From Apostichopus japonicus (lineage: Eukaryota; Echinodermata; Holothuroidea; Aspidochirotida; Stichopodidae): a DNA stretch of 64,000 bases. The number at the start of each line of letters is the position of its first letter. The first letter of the stretch is position 1. The stretch is taken from positions 34,313,489 through 34,377,488 of the forward strand of contig NC_092572.1 of NCBI RefSeq assembly GCF_037975245.1, given 5' to 3'. A program made the translations under genes and the position numbers. The notes under the pieces are model-generated. The model saw nothing but the letters and a program-made list of their open reading frames with translations, did no database searches and had not been told where the DNA came from. Positions 48,601 through 62,559 of the stretch are shown here, piece by piece.

Positions 48601-49600
48601 ATATACGGGAAAATACCTACTTTTATACTTTGGAGCGTTACCATGGTTACTGGGTCAGTCCGATTTCCCCCATCTTTTCAGGGTACCACCGCTAGGGTGT
48701 CACCTGTCCGAAATAGGATGAAACTTGTAGGTGCGTCTCTTTCCCGGGGTGGTAGGGGGGTATTTTTGAAAAAAAGTCTAAAACGGTCATAATAATTAGT
48801 ATTACTACGTACGGGAAAATCCCGACCCTTCTACTTTGGAGCATTACCATGGTTACTGTGGTGGTCCGATTACGGCCATCCTGTCAGGGTACCACCGCTA
48901 GGGTGTCCCCTTTCCAAAATAGGATTAAACTTGTAGGTGCTTCTCATTCCTGGGTGATAGGGGGTCATTTTGAAACAAAATCTGAAAAGGCATAATAATT
49001 TGCTATATACGTTTTTGAAAATCCCGACCCTTCTACTTTGGAGCGTTACCATGGTTACTGTGGTGGTCCGACTACGGCCATCCTTTCAGGGTACCACCGC
49101 TAGGGTGTCCCCTTTCCAAAATAGGATTAAACGTGTAGGTGCTTCTCATTCCTGGGTGATAGGGGGTCATTTTGAAACAAAATCTGAAAAGGCATAATAA
49201 TTTGCTATATACGTTTTTGAAAATCCCGACCCTTCTACTTTGGAGCGTTACCATGGTTACTGTGGTGGTCCGACTACGGCCATCTTTTCGGGGTACCACC
49301 GCTAGGGTGTCCCCTTGCCGAAATAGGATGAAACTTGTAGGTGCGCGTCTCTTCTCCGGGGTGGTGGGGGGTCATTTTGGAAAAAAATCCGAAGAGGTCA
49401 TAATAATTAGTGTTACTTAGTGTTACTATGTACGGGATAATCCCGTCCCTTCTACTCTTGAGCGTTACCATGGTTACTGGGGTGGTCCGATTACGGCCCT
49501 CTTTTAAGGGTACCACCGCTAGGGTGTCCCCTTTCCAAAATAGAATGAAACTCCCAGGTGTGTCACTTCTCCGGGGTGGTAGGGGGGTCATTTTGAGGAA
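48600..49600 (+). repeat. Subtelomeric short repeat, about 205 bp, five copies
   Basis: The anchor GCGTTACCATGGTTACTG occurs at about 48,635, 48,841 (GCATTACC), 49,043, 49,245 and 49,462, so the unit is 202-217 bp. Each has GGTACCACCGCTAGGGTGTC and CTCCGGGGTGGTAGGGG. The ORFs in it are repeat artefacts. Confidence 0.92.
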
Positions 49601-52600
49601 AAGTACAAACAGTCAGCAAAAAACTCTCGGTAGCGTGCGCCATGGGACGCCCGGAAGGCATTAAATTCCCCCACCACTCCCCACGCCTACGAACCGCCAA
49701 AATAATCTCAGATTCATCATCAGCACCCCAAGAAGCACCAGAACAGGTGTATTTCGTTCTTTTTTGGAGACACCCACTTGGGGTCGTGCCCCCCTCCCAA
49801 TGGTTTTTGGCCCCCCATGCCCCCACACAACACCCAATTCCAAAATTAACTTCAGATTCGTGATCAGCGTGTCGAGAACAATCAGAAAAGATACACACTG
49901 CCCGTCTTTGCGACAAAAATTATTTCCACCCAAAAAAACCATAAGGGGTACCCCTTACGGTTTTTACCGAAATTGCCCCAAAATGGATTTGGTCAAAATG
50001 ACGTCACAGGGGGTAATCGATGCCCAGGAGTCCAAATCTGCAACTCCCAGGTCCATACCTGCTTCCGTTCGGGAGATATAGGGTCCCAGAGGACCCGATA
50101 GAAATACGTGTTCTTCATACGTGCAAAAGTTGGAAAACCCCCTCTTTTCAACCCCCCCCCCTCCTGTCCTCTCTGAAGTACCCATCGAAATGAAATTTTG
50201 ACGTGTAGTAGAAGACACCCTCGTCATTGTCATACATCAATTTCGTGTAATTATACGACCGGAAAAGGCTCTTTGTATATATGATTTCTATCTGCGCCAA
50301 AAATAGGTGTTTTTGTCTTGAAAAGTTAAAAAAAATACCTATTTTCGGTACCCCTTCCTTTCCACCGAGGGTATGTGACGGGGCTGAATTTTGGTTATGT
50401 GGGAGAAGAGAGTCGTAGCTACGTGTAGACAACTCATACGGTAGCATTAATTTTCGGGAAGGGGGTATAATCTATACGTTTTTGAGGTCCCCCCCCCAAA
50501 GTAGGTGTTTTTCACCGGTAGTAGTTATAAACGTTTTTTCGAAATCCCGACATTTATACTTTTGAGCGTTACCATGGTTATGGGAATCAGTCCGATTTCC
50601 CCCATATTTTCAGGTTGTCACCGCTAGTGTGTCCCCTTCCCACATTTGAATAAAACTTGTAGGTGGGTCTCTTCTCCGGGGTGGTAGGGGGGTCATTTTG
50701 GAAAAAAACCGAAAAGGCCATAATAATTAGTGTTACTATGTACGGGAAAATCCCGACTCTTCTAGTCTGGAGCGTTACCATGGTTACTGGGGTGGTCCGA
50801 TTACGGCCATCTTTTCGGGGTACCACCGCTAGGGTGTCCCCTTTCTAAAATAGGATGAAACCTGTAGGTGGGTCTCTTCTCCGGGGTGGTAGGGGGGTCA
50901 GTTTGAAAAAAATCCGAAAAAGTCATAATAATTAGTGTTACTATGTACGGGAAAATCACGACCCTTCTACTTTGGAGCGTTACCATGGTTACTGGAGTGG
51001 TCCGATTACGGCCATCTTTTAAGGGTACCACCGCTAGGGTGTCCCCTTTCCAAAATTAGAATAAAACTTTTAGGTTTGTCACTTCTCCGGGGTGGTAGGG
51101 GGGTCATTTTGAGGAAAAGTACAAACAGTCAGCAAAAAACTCTCGGTAGCGTGCGCCATGGGACGCCCGGAAGGTATTAAATTCCCCCACCACTCCCCAC
51201 GCCTACGAACCGCCAAAATAATCTCAGATTCATCATCAGCACCCCAAGAAGCACCAGAACAGGTGTATTTCGTTCTTTTTTGGAGACACCCACTTGGGGT
51301 CGTGCCCCCCTCCCAATGGTTTTTTGGCCCCCCATGCCCCCACACAACGCCTAATTCCAAAATTAACTTCAAAATCGTGTTCAGCGTGTCGAGAACAACC
51401 AGAAAAGATACACACTGCCCGTCTTTGCGACAAAAATTATTTTCACCCAAAAAAACCATAAGGGGTACCCCTTACGGTTTTTACCGAAATTGCCCAAAAA
51501 TGGATTTGATCAAAATGACGTCACAGGGGGTAATCGATGCCCAGGAGTCCAAATCTGCAACTCCCAGGTCCATACCTGCTTCCGTTCGGGAGATATAGGG
51601 TCCCAGAGGACCCGATAGAAATACGTGTTCTTCATACGTGCAAAAGTTGGAAAATCCCCTCTTTTCAACCCCCCTCCTGTCCTCATTGAAGTACCCATTG
51701 AAATGAAATTTTGACGTGTAGTAGAAGACACCCTCGTCTTTGTCATACGTCAATTTCGTGTAATTATCTGACCGGAAAAGGCTCTTTGTCTATATGATTT
51801 CTACTTACGCCAAAAATAGGTGTTTTTGTCTTGAAAAGTTAAAAAAGTACCTCTTTTCGGTACCCCTTCCTTTCCACCGAGGGTATGTGACGGAGCTGAA
51901 TTTTGGCTATGTGGGAGACAAGAGTCGTAGCTACGTGTAGACAACTCATACGGTAGCATTAAATTTCGGGAAGGGGGTATAGTCTATACGTTTTTGAGGT
52001 TCTCCCCCAAAGTAGGTGTTTTTCACCGGTAGTAGTTATAAACGTTTTTTTCGAAATCCCGACATTTATACTTTTGAGCGTTACCATGGTTATGTGAATC
52101 AGTCCGATTTCCCCCATATTTTCAGGTTGTCACCGCTAGTGTGTCCCCTTCCCACATTTGAATAAAACTTGTAGGTGGGTCTCTTCTCCGGGGTGGTAGG
52201 GGGGTCATTTTGGAAAAAAACCGAAAAAGTCATAATAATTAGTGTTACTATGTACGGGAAAATCACGACCCTTCTACTTTGGAGCGTTACCATGGTTACT
52301 GGAGTGGTCCGATTACGGCCATCTTTTAAGGGTACCACCGCTAGGGTGTCCCCTTTCCAAAATTAGAATAAAACTTTTAGGTTTGTCACTTCTCCGGGGT
52401 GGTAGGGGGGTCATTTTGAGGAAAAGTACAAACAGTCAGCAAAAAACTCTCGGTAGCGTGCGCCATGGGACGCCCGGAAGGCATTAAATTCCCCCACCAC
52501 TCCCCACGCCTACGAACCGCCAAAATAATCTCAGATTCATCATCAGCACCCCAAGAAGCACCAGAACAGGTGTATTTCGTTCTTTTTTGGAGACACCCAC

Positions 52601-55600
52601 TTGGGGTCGTGCCCCCCTCCCAATGGTTTTTGGCCCCCCATGCCCCCACACAACACCCAATTCCAAAATTAACTTCAGATTCGTGATCAGCGTGTCGAGA
52701 ACAATCAGAAAAGATACACACTGCCCGTCTTTGCGACAAAAATTATTTCCACCCAAAAAAACCATAAGGGGTACCCCTTACGGTTTTTACCGAAATTGCC
52801 CCAAAATGGATTTGGTCAAAATGACGTCACAGGGGGTAATCGATGCCCAGGAGTCCAAATCTGCAACTCCCAGGTCCATACCTGCTTCCGTTCGGGAGAT
52901 ATAGGGTCCCAGAGGACCCGATAGAAATACGTGTTCTTCATACGTGCAAAAGTTGGAAAACCCCCTCTTTTCAACCCCCCCCTCCTGTCCTCTCTGAAGT
53001 ACCCATCGAAATGAAATTTTGACGTGTAGTAGAAGACACCCTCGTCATTGTCATACATCAATTTCGTGTAATTATATGACCGGAAAAGGCTCTTTGTATA
53101 TATGATTTCTATCTGCGCCAAAAATAGGTGTTTTTGTCTTGAAAAGTTAAAAAAAATACCTATTTTCGGTACCCCTTCCTTTCCACCGAGGGTATGTGAC
53201 GGGGCTGAATTTTGGTTATGTGGGAGACAAGAGTCGTAGCTACGTGTAGACAACTCATACGGTAGCATTAAATTTCGGGAAGGGGGTATAGTCTATACGT
53301 TTTTGAGGTTCTCCCCCAAAGTAGGTGTTTTTCACCGGTAGTAGTTATAAACGTTTTTTTCGAAATCCCGACATTTATACTTTTGAGCGTTACCATGGTT
53401 ATGTGAATCAGTCCGATTTCCCCCATATTTTCAGGTTGTCACCGCTAGTGTGTCCCCTTCCCACATTTGAATAAAACTTGTAGGTGGGTCTCTTCTCCGG
53501 GGTGGTAGGGGGGTCATTTTGGAAAAAAACCGAAAAAGTCATAATAATTAGTGTTACTATGTACGGGAAAATCACGACCCTTCTACTTTGGAGCGTTACC
53601 ATGGTTACTGGAGTGGTCCGATTACGGCCATCTTTTAAGGGTACCACCGCTAGGGTGTCCCCTTTCCAAAATTAGAATAAAACTTTTAGGTTTGTCACTT
53701 CTCCGGGGTGGTAGGGGGGTCATTTTGAGGAAAAGTACAAACAGTCAGCAAAAAACTCTCGGTAGCGTGCGCCATGGGACGCCCGGAAGGCATTAAATTC
53801 CCCCACCACTCCCCACGCCTACGAACCGCCAAAATAATCTCAGATTCATCATCAGCACCCCAAGAAGCACCAGAACAGGTGTATTTCGTTCTTTTTTGGA
53901 GACACCCACTTGGGGTCGTGCCCCCCTCCCAATGGTTTTTTGGCCCCCCATGCCCCCACACAACGCCTAATTCCAAAATTAACTTCAAAATCGTGTTCAG
54001 CGTGTCGAGAACAACCAGAAAAGATACACACTGCCCGTCTTTGCGACAAAAATTATTTTCACCCAAAAAAACCATAAGGGGTACCCCTTACGGTTTTTAC
54101 CGAAATTGCCCAAAAATGGATTTGATCAAAATGACGTCACAGGGGGTAATCGATGCCCAGGAGTCCAAATCTGCAACTCCCAGGTCCATACCTGCTTCCG
54201 TTCGGGAGATATAGGGTCCCAGAGGACCCGATAGAAATACGTGTTCTTCATACGTGCAAAAGTTGGAAAATCCCCTCTTTTCAACCCCCCTCCTGTCCTC
54301 ATTGAAGTACCCATTGAAATGAAATTTTGACGTGTAGTAGAAGACACCCTCGTCTTTGTCATACGTCAATTTCGTGTAATTATCTGACCGGAAAAGGCTC
54401 TTTGTCTATATGATTTCTACTTACGCCAAAAATAGGTGTTTTTGTCTTGAAAAGTTAAAAAAGTACCTCTTTTCGGTACCCCTTCCTTTCCACCGAGGGT
54501 ATGTGACGGAGCTGAATTTTGGCTATGTGGGAGACAAGAGTCGTAGCTACGTGTAGACAACTCATACGGTAGCATTAAATTTCGGGAAGGGGGTATAGTC
54601 TATACGTTTTTGAGGTTCTCCCCCAAAGTAGGTGTTTTTCACCGGTAGTAGTTATAAACGTTTTTTTCGAAATCCCGACATTTATACTTTTGAGCGTTAC
54701 CATGGTTATGTGAATCAGTCCGATTTCCCCCATATTTTCAGGTTGTCACCGCTAGTGTGTCCCCTTCCCACATTTGAATAAAACTTGTAGGTGGGTCTCT
54801 TCTCCGGGGTGGTAGGGGGGTCATTTTGGAAAAAAACCGAAAAAGTCATAATAATTAGTGTTACTATGTACGGGAAAATCACGACCCTTCTACTTTGGAG
54901 CGTTACCATGGTTACTGGAGTGGTCCGATTACGGCCATCTTTTAAGGGTACCACCGCTAGGGTGTCCCCTTTCCAAAATTAGAATAAAACTTTTAGGTTT
55001 GTCACTTCTCCGGGGTGGTAGGGGGGTCATTTTGAGGAAAAGTACAAACAGTCAGCAAAAAACTCTCGGTAGCGTGCGCCATGGGACGCCCGGAAGGCAT
55101 TAAATTCCCCCACCACTCCCCACGCCTACGAACCGCCAAAATAATCTCAGATTCATCATCAGCACCCCAAGAAGCACCAGAACAGGTGTATTTCGTTCTT
55201 TTTTGGAGACACCCACTTGGGGTCGTGCCCCCCTCCCAATGGTTTTTGGCCCCCCATGCCCCCACACAACACCCAATTCCAAAATTAACTTCAGATTCGT
55301 GATCAGCGTGTCGAGAACAATCAGAAAAGATACACACTGCCCGTCTTTGCGACAAAAATTATTTCCACCCAAAAAAACCATAAGGGGTACCCCTTACGGT
55401 TTTTACCGAAATTGCCCCAAAATGGATTTGGTCAAAATGACGTCACAGGGGGTAATCGATGCCCAGGAGTCCAAATCTGCAACTCCCAGGTCCATACCTG
55501 CTTCCGTTCGGGAGATATAGGGTCCCAGAGGACCCGATAGAAATACGTGTTCTTCATACGTGCAAAAGTTGGAAAACCCCCTCTTTTCAACCCCCCCCTC

Positions 55601-58600
55601 CTGTCCTCTCTGAAGTACCCATCGAAATGAAATTTTGACGTGTAGTAGAAGACACCCTCGTCATTGTCATACATCAATTTCGTGTAATTATATGACCGGA
55701 AAAGGCTCTTTGTATATATGATTTCTATCTGCGCCAAAAATAGGTGTTTTTGTCTTGAAAAGTTAAAAAAAATACCTATTTTCGGTACCCCTTCCTTTCC
55801 ACCGAGGGTATGTGACGGGGCTGAATTTTGGTTATGTGGGAGACAAGAGTCGTAGCTACGTGTAGACAACTCATACGGTAGCATTAATTTTCGGGAAGGG
55901 GGTATAGTCTATACGTTTTTGAGGTCCCCCCCCCAAAGTAGGTGTTTTTCACCGGTAGTAGTTATAAACGTTTTTTTCGAAATCCCGACATTTATACTTT
56001 TGAGCGTTACCATGGTTATGGGAATCAGTCCGATTTCCCCCATATTTTCAGGTTGTCACCGCTAGTGTGTCCCCTTCCCACATTTGAATAAAACTTGTAG
56101 GTGGGTCTCTTCTCCGGGGTGGTAGGGGGGTCATTTTGGAAAAAAAACCGAAAAGGCCATAATAATTAGTGTTACTATGTACGGGAAAATCCCGACTCTT
56201 CTAGTCTGGAGCGTTACCATGGTTACTGGGGTGGTCCGATTACGGCCATCTTTTCGGGGTACCACCGCTAGGGTGTCCCCTTTCTAAAATAGGATGAAAC
56301 CTGTAGGTGGGTCTCTTCTCCGGGGTGGTAGGGGGGTCAGTTTGAAAAAAATCCGAAAAAGTAATAATAATTAGTGTTACTATGTACGGGAAAATCACGA
56401 CCCTTCTACTTTGGAGCGTTACCATGGTTACTGGAGTGGTCCGATTACGGCCATCTTTTAAGGGTACCACCGCTAGGGTGTCCCCTTTCCAAAATTAGAA
56501 TAAAACTTTTAGGTTTGTCACTTCTCCGGGGTGGTAGGGGGGTCATTTTGAGGAAAAGTACAAACAGTCAGCAAAAAACTCTCGGTAGCGTGCGCCATGG
56601 GACGCCCGGAAGGTATTAAATTCCCCCACCACTCCCCACGCCTACGAACCGCCAAAATAATCTCAGATTCATCATCAGCACCCCAAGAAGCACCAGAACA
56701 GGTGTATTTCGTTCTTTTTTGGAGACACCCACTTGGGGTCGTGCCCCCCTCCCAATGGTTTTTTGGCCCCCCATGCCCCCACACAACGCCTAATTCCAAA
56801 ATTAACTTCAAAATCGTGTTCAGCGTGTCGAGAACAACCAGAAAAGATACACACTGCCCGTCTTTGCGACAAAAATTATTTTCACCCAAAAAAACCATAA
56901 GGGGTACCCCTTACGGTTTTTACCGAAATTGCCCAAAAATGGATTTGATCAAAATGACGTCACAGGGGGTAATCGATGCCCAGGAGTCCAAATCTGCAAC
57001 TCCCAGGTCCATACCTGCTTCCGTTCGGGAGATATAGGGTCCCAGAGGACCCGATAGAAATACGTGTTCTTCATACGTGCAAAAGTTGGAAAATCCCCTC
57101 TTTTCAACCCCCCTCCTGTCCTCATTGAAGTACCCATTGAAATGAAATTTTGACGTGTAGTAGAAGACACCCTCGTCTTTGTCATACGTCAATTTCGTGT
57201 AATTATCTGACCGGAAAAGGCTCTTTGTCTATATGATTTCTACTTACGCCAAAAATAGGTGTTTTTGTCTTGAAAAGTTAAAAAAGTACCTCTTTTCGGT
57301 ACCCCTTCCTTTCCACCGAGGGTATGTGACGGAGCTGAATTTTGGCTATGTGGGAGACAAGAGTCGTAGCTACGTGTAGACAACTCATACGGTAGCATTA
57401 AATTTCGGGAAGGGGGTATAGTCTATACGTTTTTGAGGTTCTCCCCCAAAGTAGGTGTTTTTCACCGGTAGTAGTTATAAACGTTTTTTTCGAAATCCCG
57501 ACATTTATACTTTTGAGCGTTACCATGGTTATGTGAATCAGTCCGATTTCCCCCATATTTTCAGGTTGTCACCGCTAGTGTGTCCCCTTCCCACATTTGA
57601 ATAAAACTTGTAGGTGGGTCTCTTCTCCGGGGTGGTAGGGGGGTCATTTTGGAAAAAAACCGAAAAAGTCATAATAATTAGTGTTACTATGTACGGGAAA
57701 ATCACGACCCTTCTACTTTGGAGCGTTACCATGGTTACTGGAGTGGTCCGATTACGGCCATCTTTTAAGGGTACCACCGCTAGGGTGTCCCCTTTCCAAA
57801 ATTAGAATAAAACTTTTAGGTTTGTCACTTCTCCGGGGTGGTAGGGGGGTCATTTTGAGGAAAAGTACAAACAGTCAGCAAAAAACTCTCGGTAGCGTGC
57901 GCCATGGGACGCCCGGAAGGCATTAAATTCCCCCACCACTCCCCACGCCTACGAACCGCCAAAATAATCTCAGATTCATCATCAGCACCCCAAGAAGCAC
58001 CAGAACAGGTGTATTTCGTTCTTTTTTGGAGACACCCACTTGGGGTCGTGCCCCCCTCCCAATGGTTTTTGGCCCCCCATGCCCCCACACAACACCCAAT
58101 TCCAAAATTAACTTCAGATTCGTGATCAGCGTGTCGAGAACAATCAGAAAAGATACACACTGCCCGTCTTTGCGACAAAAATTATTTCCACCCAAAAAAA
58201 CCATAAGGGGTACCCCTTACGGTTTTTACCGAAATTGCCCCAAAATGGATTTGGTCAAAATGACGTCACAGGGGGTAATCGATGCCCAGGAGTCCAAATC
58301 TGCAACTCCCAGGTCCATACCTGCTTCCGTTCGGGAGATATAGGGTCCCAGAGGACCCGATAGAAATACGTGTTCTTCATACGTGCAAAAGTTGGAAAAC
58401 CCCCTCTTTTCAACCCCCCCCCCTCCTGTCCTCTCTGAAGTACCCATCGAAATGAAATTTTGACGTGTAGTAGAAGACACCCTCGTCATTGTCATACATC
58501 AATTTCGTGTAATTATACGACCGGAAAAGGCTCTTTGTATATATGATTTCTATCTGCGCCAAAAATAGGTGTTTTTGTCTTGAAAAGTTAAAAAAAATAC

Positions 58601-58880
58601 CTATTTTCGGTACCCCTTCCTTTCCACCGAGGGTATGTGACGGGGCTGAATTTTGGTTATGTGGGAGAAGAGAGTCGTAGCTACGTGTAGACAACTCATA
58701 CGGTAGCATTAATTTTCGGGAAGGGGGTATAATCTATACGTTTTTGAAGTCCCCCCCAAAGTAGGTGTTTTTCACCGGTAGTAGTTGTAAACGTTTTTTC
58801 GAAATCCCGACATTTATACTTTTGAGCGTTACCATGGTTATGGGAATCAGTCCGATTTCCCCCATATTTTCAGGTTATCA
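49600..58880 (+). repeat. Subtelomeric long repeat, 1.3 kb, in a higher-order array
   Basis: CATGGGACGCCCGGAAGG begins at 49,641, 51,157, 52,464, 53,773, 55,080, 56,596 and 57,903. The spacings are 1516, 1307, 1309, 1307, 1516 and 1307. The 1516 spacing is a 1307 unit plus one extra 209-bp short unit. Two variants alternate (A with CCAACACCCAATTCC-type, B with ACGCCTAATTCC-type). The whole pattern repeats every 5,439 bp. Each long unit also has TGACGTCA and AAGGGGTACCCCTT. Confidence 0.93.
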
Positions 58881-60700
58881 CCGCTAGGGTTTCCCCTTTC
58901 CAAAATAAAATAAACTTGTAGGTGCGTCCCTCCTCCGGGGTGGTGGGGGGGTCATTTTGGAAAAAATCCGAAAAAGTCAAAATAATCAGTGTTACTATGT
59001 ACGGGAAAATCACGACCCTTCTACTTTCGAGCGTTACCATGGTTACTGGGGTGGTCCGATTTTGACCATCTTTTCGGGGTACCACCGCTAGGGTGTCCCC
59101 TTCCCACATTTGAATAAAACTTGTGAGTGGGTCTCTTCTCCGGGTGATAGGGGGGTCAGTTAGGAAAAAATCCGAATAGGTCATAATAATTAGTGTTACT
59201 ATGTACGGGAAAATCCCGACTCTTCTACTCTGGAGCGTTACCATGGTTACTGGGGTGGTCCGATTACGGCCATCTTTTCGGGGTACCACCGCTAGGGTGT
59301 CCCCTTCCCACATTTGAATAAAACTTGTGAGTGGGTCTCTTCTCCGGGTGATAGGGGGGTCAGTTTGGAAAAAATCCGAATAGGTCATAATAATTAGTGT
59401 TACTATGTACGGGAAAATCCCGACTCTTCTACTCTGGAGCGTTACCATGGTTACTGGGGTGGTCCGATTACGGCCATCTTTTCGGGGTACCACCGCTAGG
59501 GTGTCCCCTTACCACATTTGAATAAAACTTGTAGGTGGGTCTCTTCTCCGGGGTGGTAGGGGGGTTAGTTTTGAAAAAATCCGAAAAAAAGTCATAATAA
59601 TTAGTGTTACTATGTACTGGAAAATCCCGACCCTTCTACTTTGGAGCGTTACCATGGTTACTGGGGTGGTCCGATTACGGCCATCTACTAAGGGTACCAC
59701 CGCTAGGGTGTCCCCTTTCCAAAATATGATGAAACTTGTAGGTGCGTCTCTTTTCCGGGGTGGTAGGGGGGCATTTTGAGAAAAAGTACCAACATTCAGC
59801 AAAAAGAGTCTCTGTATTGTGCGCCATGGAACGCCCGGAAGGCATTAAATTCCCCCACCACTCCCCACGTCTCCAAACCGCCAAAATAATCTCAGATTCA
59901 TCATCAGCACCCCAAGAAGCACCAGAACAGGTGTATTTCGTTCGTTTATGGAGACACCCACATGGGGTGGTGCCCCCCTCCCAATGGTTTTTGGCCCCCC
60001 CAGCCCCCACACAACACCTAATTCCAAAATTAACTTCAGATTCGTGATCAGCGTGTCGAGAACAATCAGAAAAGATACACACTGCCCGTCTTTGCGACAA
60101 AAATTATTTTCACCCAAAAAAACCATAAGGGGTACCCCTTACGGTTTTTACCGAAATTGCCCCAAAATGGATTTGGTCAAAATGACGTCACAGGGGGTAA
60201 TCGATGCCCAGGAGTCCAAATCTGCAACTCCCATGTCCATACCTGCTTCCGTTCGGGAGATATAGGGTCCCAGAGGACCCGATAGAAATACGTGTTCTTC
60301 ATACGTGCAAAAGTCGGAAAACCCCCTCTTTCAACCCCCCCTCCTGTCCTCATTGAAGTACCCATTGAAATGAAATTTTGACGTGTAGTAGAAGACACCC
60401 TCGTCTTTGTCATACGTCACTTTCGTCTAATTATCTGACCGGAAAAGCTCTTTGTCTATATGATTTCTACTTGCGCCAAAAATAGGTGTTTTTGTCTTGA
60501 AAAGTTGAAAAAAGTACCTCTTTTCGGTACCCCTTCCTTTCCACCGAGGGTATGTGACGGGGCTGAATTTTGGCTATGTGGGAGACAAGAGTCGTAGCTA
60601 CGTGTAGACAACTCATACGGTAGCATTAAATTTCGGGAAGGGGGTATAGTCTATACGTTTTTGAGGTCCCCCCAAAAATAGGTGTTTTTCACCGGTAGCA
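58880..60700 (+). repeat. Distal edge of the subtelomeric array
   Basis: Four short units (anchors at 59,031, 59,234, 59,439 and 59,646) are followed by one more diverged long unit (CATGGAACGCCCGGAAGG at 59,825). That unit ends at about 60,700, where the sequence changes. Confidence 0.9.
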
Positions 60701-62250
60701 GCTATGATAACCCTGAACAAGGACGCCAGCGCCGACGTCAACATTCGAGCAGCTTTTTTAATACCTTAGGTCAAATGGAAATCAGGCAAAGTTATAATCG
60801 ATGGATAGCCCTATCTGTGATCTTTAATTACCGGATGTCCCGTTTCCACCGGATGCCCGGTTTTGCTGTAGCGTGACGTCACATCGACCCACTTTTCGAC
60901 TCATCTGTACCCATATCTCAAGAACGGAACATTCGATCGTTCCAAAAATAGCACTAATGGATTCGGCATGTCCGATACTATCGGGAACAATATTTTCATG
61001 TATTTCGCGCGATTTTTATTTTCTGACGTCATCCGGTGGTGGCGCTATTTTCGGCGAAAAATTCAGATTCACCCAATTTGCTCGAAATTTCAGATTTAGT
61101 TAAAACTAATAATTAGAGATTATATAAATGTCGTTTAATCTAATTCCGGTCTTTGATTATTTTTTTATACTTTTGTTAAATATTATCTTATTAATATTTT
61201 ATTTTGGCCGCCATTTTGTCAAACATTGATGAAATTTTTTTAAATTCACAGAATCGATAGAACATGTTGCGACATATTTTTGCTGCTATTCAAAAGGTAA
61301 TCAAATATCTAATTTTGTAATAATCGATGATAATGTGTTTTGTGACGTCACTTCCGGTCAAAATAAAAAAGGGTCAAAAGCGGAACTTATTTTGTACAGG
61401 CTCAAGTGATAAGTCTTCGGTGTGAGTTACAGGTCGATAGCTTATTCCTCCCGTCTCAGAAACGGACCCCTAGGTAAAACTTTACAGCGCCCTCATTCAG
61501 AAAGTAAACGACTTGAAACAAGTTTAAGATAATCACGTGATAGTACGCATCGAGTTACATCACGACACCAATTTGTGTCCCGAAAAACCATATCGTGTAC
61601 ACACAGGAGTCGAATATGCTAACCCCAAGCTAACCCTAGCCAAAGCTAGGGGTTGGGGTTAACTTTGAGTGGCAGCCATCTTGGATTGGTATGACCTTAG
61701 GTCAAAAAAAAACTTTTAGACCATTTTCGGTGGTCCGACTTATGATATCCAATAAAAACTAATAAAAAATGATGAAGTAAATTTTTGACCTCTGATTGAC
61801 CTTTGACCCGATGACCTCATGGCCGAAATTTTTCAGGTGACCATTCCTTATGACCTCACAGGTCATCGTTGCAAGTTTCGTGGAAATCGGTCACTCTCAC
61901 GATTTTTGACCTTTTTTTGAAGGAACGACATTTTTTACCTTTGACCCCCTATAACACATTAACCGGAAGTGACATATACTTGCCCTTTGCATATGTCAGT
62001 GCCCTATTGAGCCTTAACATCCACAAGAAATTTGGAGGTCAAAGGTCAAAGTTTACGATTTTCGACCATAACCCTAGGGGTAGTCATTTTCAAAAATGAA
62101 ACAGTAAGGTACTATATTAAGTCAACTGCATTTTATGGCTGTAATAAAAAGTCATGTGACCCAAACTGACCGGAAGTGTGGGTGGGTGTACAGTGACAAC
62201 AGTTCAACCCTTTGACCAAATATTGGACTTCCCGATGCCCAACTTTCCGA
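60701..62250. other. Distal subtelomeric spacer, no supported gene
   Basis: Mixed sequence with TGACGTCA at 60874, 61024 and 61343, GGCCGCCATTTTG at about 61,206 and repeated TGACCTTTGACC strings at 61,790-61,960 and 62,038. AACCCCAAGCTAACCCTAGC and its near-complement GCTAGGGGTTGGGGTT (about 61,621-61,663) form a telomere-like hairpin. No convincing gene. Confidence 0.55.
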
Positions 62251-62255
62251 GATCG

Positions 62256-62559
62256 ACCCCAAAAAATGGACACCCGGGACGTGAAAGTGCCCTCTTGGGA
62301 CGTAGGCACCTATTACATAACATAATTTTTTGGTCACTTCCGGTCAACTTTTTTCAAAAATTTTTCGCTTCTGGTCACTCTACTCGTGCAGACGCATGTT
62401 GTGAAATAAAAAAAAAAATTTGGCACCCCCCCAAATATTTTTTTTTAACCCCCCCAGGGGGGTCCCGTGGGGGTGAGAATGCCGAAAAAAAAAAGTTACG
62501 TTCGGACCCATCACGTCCCAAGTGGGCATTTTGACGTCCCAAGAGGGCATTGGTCCTAA
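62256..62559. repeat. GGGACGT units bordering the second telomeric array
   Basis: Two units in direct orientation lie at about 62,264-62,306 (CCCGGGACGTGAAAGTGCCC). At 62,511-62,552 two units are in the opposite orientation (GACGTCCCAAGAGGGCATTGG), ending eight bases before TTAGGG. The latter mirror the boundary at 48,032-48,075. Confidence 0.88.

Noticed and set aside
48870-60413. Dozens of recurring 60-207 residue ORFs on both strands in the subtelomere
   Set aside because: The same ORFs recur with each repeat unit, overlap each other on both strands and change length with single-base differences. They show no domain and come from repeat copying.
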